DNA of 10,514 nucleotides from Clostridia bacterium (GTDB lineage Bacteria; Bacillota; Clostridia; Oscillospirales; CAG-272), in assembly GCA_017612495.1 (NCBI GenBank), contig JAGAFQ010000123.1, forward strand, positions 1 through 10,514. Reading direction: 5' to 3'. Position numbers and translations under genes: made by a program. The notes below the pieces were generated by a model that had not been told where the DNA came from, did not search any database, and saw only the letters and a list, made by a program, of their open reading frames with translations. Positions 1-5,415 of this stretch are shown here, piece by piece; the first letter of the stretch is position 1; every line of letters starts with the position of its first letter.

Positions 1-70
1 CAAAAGCGCCGATGAGCATGAGCAAGCTAAGAAAGCACGAAAGGAATCTTTTTGCAAAGCTGTTTTTCAT
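1..70 (-). CDS. Secreted protein, N-terminal signal peptide only (runs off the window)
   Basis: The minus strand has an ATG at 70-68 with an AAAGGAG ribosome binding site five bases upstream. Twenty-three codons are visible before the edge. They read as a signal peptide: start MKNSFAKRF (two Lys and one Arg), then a hydrophobic stretch CFLSLLMLIGAF. This is the usual N-terminus of Clostridia exported cell-wall or extracellular proteins. A consensus promoter and a leader of about 218 nt lie upstream, so the gene is transcribed on its own and not from the operon ending at 537. The mature domains are outside the window and the function is unknown. A Cys lies in the hydrophobic core, but no complete lipobox is visible in this fragment, so a lipoprotein can be neither claimed nor excluded. 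Confidence 0.8.
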   Translation of the reverse strand, partial: MKNSFAKRFLSCFLSLLMLIGAF

Positions 71-288
71 GTTTTTCTCCTTTTGGGTTATCCCCATAAA
101 TTTTTTGCAGATAATAAATTGCGGCGCACATCTGCATAAACACCGCAACTGCCGATATTCTCCCCAACTGTGAATCTATCGGCTGTCGGAGGCTGTGACT
201 CCGATTCGGATAAGGCGGGATTTGATTATATCTGAATTCGCCGGAATATATATTCCGAATAAATTTGGATACTCCCACCAAATACCAC
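71..288 (-). promoter_or_regulatory. Long structured 5' leader of the secreted-protein gene, candidate cis-regulatory RNA
   Basis: About 218 nt separate the inferred transcription start (near 288) from the ATG at 70. In RNA order on the minus strand I see these pairings: a 16-bp perfect palindrome CGGAATATATATTCCG (257-242); TCGGAG/CTCCGA with a 7-nt loop (204-199 with 191-186); CCGATA/TATCGG around a 19-nt loop (182-177 with 157-152); GCGG/CCGC (146-143 with 124-121). The last is interleaved with GCAGAT/ATCTGC (135-130 with 112-107), so these two cannot form as simple nested stems together. A small TGGG/CCCA stem sits just before the ribosome binding site. TCACAG occurs twice, once in each of two neighbouring loops. 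No U-tract terminator is visible, so any control would more likely be translational. Segment order loosely recalls the ydaO/yuaA c-di-AMP riboswitch, but the match is too poor to assign. Confidence 0.5.
242..257. repeat. 16-bp perfect palindrome CGGAATATATATTCCG
   Basis: Both strands read identically. It lies about 40 bp downstream of the -10 box of the minus-strand promoter at 295-323, inside the transcribed leader. It could be a dimeric repressor operator or simply the first hairpin of the leader RNA. No second copy was noticed in the window. Confidence 0.5.
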
Positions 289-294
289 ATACAT

Positions 295-323
295 ATTATA
301 AATAATTTCGTCAATATTGTCAA
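295..323 (-). promoter_or_regulatory. Consensus sigma-A promoter for the secreted-protein gene
   Basis: On the minus strand the -35 box TTGACA (323-318) and the -10 box TATAAT (300-295) are both perfect and separated by exactly 17 bp (317-301). Transcription would start near 288 and read left. A second TTGACG lies 9 bp further in (314-309) but is too close to the -10 box to be used with it. Confidence 0.8.
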
Positions 324-464
324 TATGTCTTAACTGTTAACAAAATATGAAGAAAATTAAGTATTATCCGCATTCGGCGACAAATTTGCGCCGAAAATCG
401 CAAAAAAATTTTATAAAAATTTTCAATATTTTTTTCGACAAAAGCCGCACATTCCGTAAAAATA
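324..464. other. AT-rich intergenic spacer
   Basis: This stretch separates the promoter at 295-323 from the terminator of the upstream operon. It is A/T-rich with long A and T runs and no credible gene. The plus-strand open frame starting at 347 has no ribosome binding site, has Lys/Arg-rich low-complexity content and runs through the terminator hairpin. A 7-bp inverted repeat TTCGGCG/CGCCGAA (373-379 with 389-395) has no adjoining T-run in the proper orientation. Confidence 0.5.
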
Positions 465-499
465 CGAAAAAGAGAAACCGCGGATATGCGGTTTCTCTT
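465..499 (-). terminator. Rho-independent terminator of the uppP-U32 operon
   Basis: The hairpin has a perfect 12-bp stem AAGAGAAACCGC/GCGGTTTCTCTT (470-481 with 488-499) and a 6-nt loop. Read on the minus strand it runs into a T-run just past 470. It sits about 37 bp after the stop codon of the U32 gene, as expected for the end of the seven-gene minus-strand operon. The plus-strand side has no T-run, so it is probably unidirectional. Confidence 0.88.
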
Positions 500-536
500 C
501 CATTATATCTATATGAGATATATCTATATAAGGATT

Positions 537-1766
537 TTATTTTGACGTGCCTCTTAAAATATCGCCTACGTGAATATCGCCGTCGCATTTCATTTTGAAG
601 CGCATATACGGATGCGGTACGCTCTCAAGATCTTCACCGTCTTCTGCTTTTAACTGACCCACATTTATGAGTCTGCCGCATTTGCCGGGAGTCAGCAGTT
701 CAACGTCATCGAAGCTTGAGAACTTGTTGCGCTGTACCAAGACGGCGAATTTGCCGTTTCCTCTTTCGTCGTCAAAGACCTCATCGACCATCGCAAGATA
801 TGCCTTTTCGCGCAAATATCCGTTGTTCGATACCGTTTGAGCATTCTTGTGCGGACTGTCGAAATAATATCCCGTGCAATATTCTCTGTGGCTCACACTG
901 TCAAGTTCATCGCACCAGTGCGGATCTAATTTGTAATTTTCTTTGTCTTTGAGATACGAATCGATCGCCATTCTGTATGTATTTGTGACGACCGCCGTGT
1001 AGTAGGCGCTCTTCATTCTGCCCTCGATCTTGAAGCTGTCGATGCCGGCGCCGAGAAGCTTTGGTATATGCTCGATCAAGCACATATCCTTTGACGCCAT
1101 GATGAACGTGCCGTTTTTGTTTTCGGATATGCCGAGCTCTTCATCCTTTTGCATAATGGTATATTCATAGTCCCAGCGGCAAGGCTGAGCGCAGGCGCCT
1201 CTGTTGGCATCTCTGCCGCAAAGATAGTTGGAAAGCAGGCATCTGCCCGAGAGCGATATGCACATAGAGCCGTGAATAAAGGCTTCAAGCTGCAAGTCGG
1301 GCGGCGTGTTTTCGCGTATGCGCTTTATTTCTTCGAGATTCAGTTCTCTTGCAAGCACTACCCTCTTTACGCCGAGAGAATGCCATGCGCGGCACGAAGC
1401 CGAACTTAGGGTGCTTGCCTGAGTTGAAAGGTGTATCTCGGCATTCGGCATTTTTTGCAGAATGAGATTTATGACGCCTATATCGGCAACGATGAACGCA
1501 TCTATGCCGAGATCCTTTATCGAATCGAGATATTCGGAAAGACGCGGATATTCATCGTCGTGCGGCATCGTGTTTACGGTCAGATGCACTCTTTTTTTGC
1601 GTGCGTGCGCATACTCCACCGCCGATTTCAATTCATCAAGCGTGAAATTTGCCGCGGCGGCGCGCATTCCGAAGTCATTTCCGGCAAGATATACGGCATC
1701 GGCACCGTAGCGTATCGCCGAAACCATTTTTTCAAAATTGCCGGCAGGAGATAAAAGTTCTGGCAT
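537..1766 (-). CDS. trhP: U32 family peptidase-like protein, TrhP/YrrO type (tRNA U34 hydroxylation)
   Basis: A 409-residue protein beginning MPELLSPAGN, a typical U32 N-terminus. The family signature is complete at 161-179 (EAFIHGSMCISLSGRC followed by LLS). Cysteines C169, C176, C192 and C196 are placed as expected for an iron-sulfur cluster. KIEGRMKS follows at 247-254. The C-terminal part (about 337-409) has the QRNKF, PHP and GDILR pattern of the U32 C-terminal barrel. This length and domain order match YegQ/YrrO, shown in E. coli and B. subtilis to take part in prephenate-dependent 5-hydroxyuridine formation at tRNA position 34, rather than the larger RlhA or shorter UbiU/UbiV. It starts 25 bp after mltG; its AGGA lies 12 bases from the ATG, a little far. 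It is the last operon gene, followed by the hairpin at 465-499. The exact substrate is inferred from family; older annotations call this a collagenase-like protease. Confidence 0.88.
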   Translation of the reverse strand: MPELLSPAGNFEKMVSAIRYGADAVYLAGNDFGMRAAAANFTLDELKSAVEYAHARKKRVHLTVNTMPHDDEYPRLSEYLDSIKDLGIDAFIVADIGVINLILQKMPNAEIHLSTQASTLSSASCRAWHSLGVKRVVLARELNLEEIKRIRENTPPDLQLEAFIHGSMCISLSGRCLLSNYLCGRDANRGACAQPCRWDYEYTIMQKDEELGISENKNGTFIMASKDMCLIEHIPKLLGAGIDSFKIEGRMKSAYYTAVVTNTYRMAIDSYLKDKENYKLDPHWCDELDSVSHREYCTGYYFDSPHKNAQTVSNNGYLREKAYLAMVDEVFDDERGNGKFAVLVQRNKFSSFDDVELLTPGKCGRLINVGQLKAEDGEDLESVPHPYMRFKMKCDGDIHVGDILRGTSK

Positions 1767-1791
1767 TTTATTTATGTTTCCTCACTGAAAT

Positions 1792-3267
1792 TTATTGTGC
1801 GGCGATGCGTGCTCTTGCGGCATTATGCTCCGCAAGCGTACGCGAGAAGATAGTCTCTCCGTTCGGGCTTGCCACAAAATAGTAGTAGTTTGAGTTTATG
1901 GGATAAAGCGCAGCTTCTATGGCGTCAAGACCGGGGTTACCGATAGCTCCGGGAGGAAGACCGTCATAAAGATAGGTATTATACGGACTGTCATATTCAA
2001 GATCCGCGCCCGTGACCTCATTCTTTCTGTCTCCGCCGATGGCATATATGATCGTCGAGTCGCACTCTATTTTCGGGAAATTCGGTGATGAGAGTCTGTT
2101 GTGTATGACGGACGAAACGTATTCGAATTCGACCGTATAGCCTGCCTCCCATTGGATGATGGATGCGATATTTATGACCTCGTCAAGCGAATAGCCTATT
2201 TCCTTTGCCCTCTCGTAGTAGGGCTCGCTTATCTTCGAGTTGAAGTTTTCGAGCATCTTGTAGATCGCCGTTTCTTCGTTTGAGTCGGCATAGAAATAAT
2301 ACGTATCGGGGAACAGATATCCCTCAAGACGGTAACGGCGATTGGGGTCGTTTGGGATCTCGCTGATAAAATCGTATTCATAAGGATAGTTCTGGATAAC
2401 GTCCACAAAGCCCTCTTTGGTGCCTATGCCGTTTTCGACGAATTCGTCGATGATCTCATCGACGGTTTGTCCCTCATAGAACGTCAGAATGATCGTTTCT
2501 CTATCCTTTTTCGTGCCGAGAAAAGTTTTGATAATCTCATCGTATCCCATTTTCGACGAAACGGAATACGTGCCGCCCTTATAGGTATCGCTGTATCCGC
2601 GGAAAGAATGATAGAGCTTGAAAAGCGCCGGATATTTGATGATGCCGTCTTCTTTGAGCACGGATGCGAGCTTTGAGGTAGAAACGGTATCTTCGATCTT
2701 TATATCCGCATTTACCTCGGCTTTGACGAACGAAAAGACGTCGTTTGAATAGATTATGACAAAATAACTCAATACTATCGAAACGATAAGTACCGACACG
2801 ATATAAATAGTGGATTTCAGCACGTCAACGACTGCCGAATCTTCTTCGTTGTCATCATAATAATCCTGGACGAGGTTGTCCTTTTGCTTTGCCTCAGATC
2901 TTACCTTGCGCTTTTTTGAAAGTTCCGCGATCTTTTTCTTGGTTTTTTTCATTAAGTCCTCTGCTTTACACTTTGTTTTTTCGATAAAAAGTGCGAGATC
3001 GAAGCCTCCGTCGGATGCCGTTTCGGGTCTTTCGGCGGTCTTCGGCTTGTTTGCGATATCAGCCGTGCGCATAGCCTTTGCCTCCGTTTTTTGAGCATCG
3101 GGGGCTGCGACGTATCTTTGCGCATGCGGTGCTTTTTGTGCCTGATTTGCCGCCGCTTTTCGCTTTTGTGCCAAAATGCGCTCAAGCGAATCGCTGTGAG
3201 CTTCGGGCTTCTCGAATGCGGGCTCATCGGTATTTTGTTGACGATTTGAATTTCCGTCAAATTCCAT
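1792..3267 (-). CDS. mltG: Endolytic transglycosylase MltG (YceG-like)
   Basis: Cleaves nascent peptidoglycan glycan strands at the outer face of the membrane and so sets their length. The 491-residue protein has a cytoplasmic N-terminal part of about 150 residues rich in Lys, Ala and Gln, with a Lys-dense stretch near 101-128, then one membrane helix at about 152-173 and an extracytoplasmic YceG domain to the end. Family landmarks are present: LEGYLFPDTY at 314-323, IASIIQWEAG at 367-376, IHNRL at 388-392, YNTYLYDGLPPGAIGNPG at 429-446 and YYFVASPNG at 462-470. Glu374 in the WEA segment is the likely catalytic Glu; the preceding Glu of the common VEKE motif is Gln here. The N-terminal region is longer than in E. 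coli YceG (about 340 residues in all). It lies 30 bp behind the CPBP gene and 25 bp ahead of the U32 gene. Only a weak purine-rich ribosome binding site (AAGAGA) precedes the ATG. Confidence 0.94.
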   Translation of the reverse strand: MEFDGNSNRQQNTDEPAFEKPEAHSDSLERILAQKRKAAANQAQKAPHAQRYVAAPDAQKTEAKAMRTADIANKPKTAERPETASDGGFDLALFIEKTKCKAEDLMKKTKKKIAELSKKRKVRSEAKQKDNLVQDYYDDNEEDSAVVDVLKSTIYIVSVLIVSIVLSYFVIIYSNDVFSFVKAEVNADIKIEDTVSTSKLASVLKEDGIIKYPALFKLYHSFRGYSDTYKGGTYSVSSKMGYDEIIKTFLGTKKDRETIILTFYEGQTVDEIIDEFVENGIGTKEGFVDVIQNYPYEYDFISEIPNDPNRRYRLEGYLFPDTYYFYADSNEETAIYKMLENFNSKISEPYYERAKEIGYSLDEVINIASIIQWEAGYTVEFEYVSSVIHNRLSSPNFPKIECDSTIIYAIGGDRKNEVTGADLEYDSPYNTYLYDGLPPGAIGNPGLDAIEAALYPINSNYYYFVASPNGETIFSRTLAEHNAARARIAAQ

Positions 3268-3297
3268 AGTTTTTCTCTTTTCTTCTTATTGTTACCG

Positions 3298-4215
3298 TTA
3301 TCTGAAAACTCCTATTGCAGACAGTAAGAAAATAACGGTGCAAGTTATATACGTCGGTGATATCATCATTTCTCCGAGCCTTAAAAGCCACGCTCTTGCC
3401 GAAAGCTTTTCGACGGGGGACGGCTCATTGGATATTCCGAGATTGTAAATTATTCTTTCCGCTTCGGAAAACATAAAGATAAGGCATATCAAAAACAGAG
3501 AGAATAAAACGAATACAACGAAGATCACGTTTTCGCGCTTGGCGAAAATATCCCAAACATAGCCCTCGACGAATATCGAAAAGACATTGTTTATGATATG
3601 TATTATCGCCGTGGCAAAAATCGATTTTGTGAGATATGCCGTGAATGCCAATACCATTCCGGCAAAGAAATATACGATAAACGCGGTAATGCTTCCGTGC
3701 AGCATCGAGAATAAAAACGACGGCACCACAAGCGAGATAAGAATGCCGTATTCTTCATATTCCGCCTGCATAACACCGCGAAAGACGAACTCCTCGGTTA
3801 TTGCCGGAATAACGGCAAACACCACTACCACATAAAGGGTGCTTAATATTCCGCTGCCCTCGGGAACGGTATAGGAATAAAGATTATAGCTTTCCTGGGC
3901 AAGTCCCAAACTGCTTATCAAAAGCTTTAAGAGCGCCGTGCCCAAAAGCAGAACGAAGGTCGCCAAAACGGTGACGGGCAATTTGTCGGGCGCTATGGCA
4001 TTTAAGCGGAGCTTCTCTGAAAAATTCGAAGATCGCAATTTGCAATACAGCACCGCCGGCAGCAAAAATATCATGATTTGGAGCAGTATAAGTGCCAAAA
4101 ATGCGCCCTGTCCCGATGTGAACAAGTCGATATCGATATAGACCGATATTTTGAGCAGAATAAAAATCAACGCGATAAGGCCGGGAGCCAATACGCTTTT
4201 TTTGATTTTATCCAA
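3298..4215 (-). CDS. CPBP family intramembrane glutamic/metal-type protease
   Basis: A 305-residue multi-pass membrane protein with the three CPBP (CAAX protease and bacteriocin-processing, ABI) motifs: EEFVFR at 141-146 (E141, E142, R146), FSMLH at 169-173 and HIINN at 206-210. Hydrophobic segments occur near 9-30, 37-58, 81-102, 123-140, 159-172, 176-195, 230-250 and 284-302. Family members cleave substrates within or near the membrane, some for peptide export or immunity; the substrate here is unknown. The start is a TTG whose codon overlaps the end of the 5-FCL gene (8-bp overlap). AAGGGG nine bases upstream supports this start and implies translational coupling. No bacteriocin-like small open reading frame is seen nearby, so a housekeeping envelope role is more likely than immunity. 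Confidence 0.88.
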   Translation of the reverse strand: MDKIKKSVLAPGLIALIFILLKISVYIDIDLFTSGQGAFLALILLQIMIFLLPAVLYCKLRSSNFSEKLRLNAIAPDKLPVTVLATFVLLLGTALLKLLISSLGLAQESYNLYSYTVPEGSGILSTLYVVVVFAVIPAITEEFVFRGVMQAEYEEYGILISLVVPSFLFSMLHGSITAFIVYFFAGMVLAFTAYLTKSIFATAIIHIINNVFSIFVEGYVWDIFAKRENVIFVVFVLFSLFLICLIFMFSEAERIIYNLGISNEPSPVEKLSARAWLLRLGEMMISPTYITCTVIFLLSAIGVFR

Positions 4216-4801
4216 TAGCGCGCACCCCTTTTTCGCTGACTATGACGTCGCAAGCCAAGTCATATCTGCCGCGGGGAACGCTCTTGATTATAAAATCGGA
4301 ATACGCAAAGCCGACCTTGACGCCCTCGAATTTATTCAAGAAGCGGTCATAGAAGCCTCTGCCGTATCCTATTCTGTATCCTGCCTTGTCAAAAACGACA
4401 CCCGGCACGATACATACCGCATGGTCATTTTGAGCATTCTTTTCATAGTCATATATTTCACATTCCGCTTTCGGCTCTAAAATTCCGAACGTGGATCTTT
4501 CGAGCTCGTCAAGCGATTTTACGATGTGATATTTCATCGTGTTGTCTTCGGCATTGCAGCGCGGAAACGCCACTAACTTGCCGGCTTCGAGCGCCGCCTT
4601 TGAAATGCCCCAGACGTCTATTTCATCGTCGAGCGGAGCATATAAAAGCACCGCTTTTGAATATCTGTACGTTATCGATGCCAAAAACAGTTCAGATATT
4701 CTTTTGTCAAGTTTCGCTTTTTCTTCGGCGGGAATGGCGCGGCGCAAATTCATATATTCCGTGCGCATTTCCGTTTTGATGTTTTTAATAGGTGGTACCA
4801 C
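4208..4801 (-). CDS. 5-formyltetrahydrofolate cyclo-ligase
   Basis: ATP-dependent conversion of 5-formyl-THF to 5,10-methenyl-THF, returning an inhibitory folate storage form to the one-carbon pool in the cytoplasm. The 197-residue length is normal for the family. Conserved pieces seen: basic N-terminal MRTEYMNLRRAI, DDEID (E60), GILEP at 106-110, PGVVFD at 133-138, and the nucleotide-site motif GYRIGYGRGFYDR at 141-153. I take the GTG at 4801 as the start because AAAGG lies nine bases upstream; it overlaps the DJ-1 gene by 17 bp. The internal ATG (codon 12) lies after the DJ-1 stop but lacks a good ribosome binding site; it remains possible and would remove only 11 residues. Confidence 0.93.
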   Translation of the reverse strand: MVPPIKNIKTEMRTEYMNLRRAIPAEEKAKLDKRISELFLASITYRYSKAVLLYAPLDDEIDVWGISKAALEAGKLVAFPRCNAEDNTMKYHIVKSLDELERSTFGILEPKAECEIYDYEKNAQNDHAVCIVPGVVFDKAGYRIGYGRGFYDRFLNKFEGVKVGFAYSDFIIKSVPRGRYDLACDVIVSEKGVRAIG

Positions 4802-5339
4802 TTGCGATTACCTTTCCCTTCAGTTGTTCGCTCGCTTCGTCTCCGTCAAGGACCGATACGAGCATAAGTCCGAATTCAATGCTGACACCCATTCCCTTAC
4901 CGGTGATGATGTTGTCATCGCAAACTACGTTTTTAGCGGAGATCTGTGCTCCGATAAGCTTGTTTTCAAGCGACGGATAGCAAACAGCGGTCTTTCCGTT
5001 TAGAATTCCCATCTCTCCGAGTATCGTCGGAGCCGCGCAGATAGCCGCGATATATTTTCCGTTTTTCTGGCACGCTGAGATCATATTGCAAACGGTCTTG
5101 TCGTTTTTGAGATTTTCAGTTCCTTCGACACCGCCCGGCAAGACGATCATCGAAACGTCGTCGTTTGCCGAAACGTCGGCAGTCGTTATATCAGCCGATA
5201 TATGGATACCGTGTGCGCCGATTATCTCTCTTTTGTTGACACCGACAAGCAAAGCTTTGTGACCTGCTCTGCGAAGAAGATCGCAGGGGGTCAGCGCTTC
5301 TATTTCTTCGCATCCGTCGGCAAGAAATATATAAATCAT
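4785..5339 (-). CDS. DJ-1/PfpI (ThiJ/YajL-type) family protein
   Basis: A 184-residue single-domain class I glutamine amidotransferase-like fold. Visible landmarks: N-terminal strand MIYIFLADGCEEIEAL with E14 in the place of human DJ-1 Glu18; VLPGG at 66-70; and the nucleophile elbow IAAICAAPT at 97-105 with C101 as the reactive Cys (equivalent to DJ-1 Cys106). At the DJ-1 His126 position there is Tyr121 (CYPSLE). Members have been assigned chaperone, glyoxalase or deglycase roles, and the substrate cannot be read from sequence. Its ATG has a good ribosome binding site (AGGGAG, 7 bases away). It follows ftsK after 68 bp, the largest gap in the operon, and its 3' end overlaps the cyclo-ligase gene, so the two are probably co-translated. 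Confidence 0.9.
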   Translation of the reverse strand: MIYIFLADGCEEIEALTPCDLLRRAGHKALLVGVNKREIIGAHGIHISADITTADVSANDDVSMIVLPGGVEGTENLKNDKTVCNMISACQKNGKYIAAICAAPTILGEMGILNGKTAVCYPSLENKLIGAQISAKNVVCDDNIITGKGMGVSIEFGLMLVSVLDGDEASEQLKGKVIASGTTY

Positions 5340-5387
5340 CGTGTTTCTCCCTTTTATTGTATGCGCCCATTAGCGATATATGCTATT

Positions 5388-5415
5388 ATTGTAAAATTTA
5401 TGACGTTTTACTCAA
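5388..5415 (-). promoter_or_regulatory. Possible internal promoter ahead of the DJ-1 gene
   Basis: On the minus strand TTGAGT (5415-5410) and TACAAT (5393-5388) are 16 bp apart, in the 68-bp gap after ftsK that begins at its stop codon. The -10 box matches consensus at five of six positions, the -35 box at four. It could let the downstream five genes be transcribed without uppP and ftsK. Such matches occur by chance in AT-rich gaps, so this is tentative. Confidence 0.3.

Noticed and set aside
27..323. 98-codon open frame on the minus strand overlapping the leader and the start of the secreted protein
   Set aside because: It would begin with a TTG that is itself part of the perfect -35 box, has no ribosome binding site, and reads across the signal-peptide gene in another frame. 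The leader is better explained as RNA structure.
373..395. 7-bp inverted repeat TTCGGCG/CGCCGAA as a terminator
   Set aside because: Neither strand has a T-run directly after the hairpin, and a much better terminator lies at 465-499.
505..528. Repeated ATATCTATAT motif after the U32 stop codon
   Set aside because: Short, purely A/T-rich and likely by chance; no role can be supported.
347..598. 83-codon plus-strand open frame
   Set aside because: No ribosome binding site, Lys/Arg/Tyr low-complexity product, runs through the operon terminator and into the antisense of the U32 gene.
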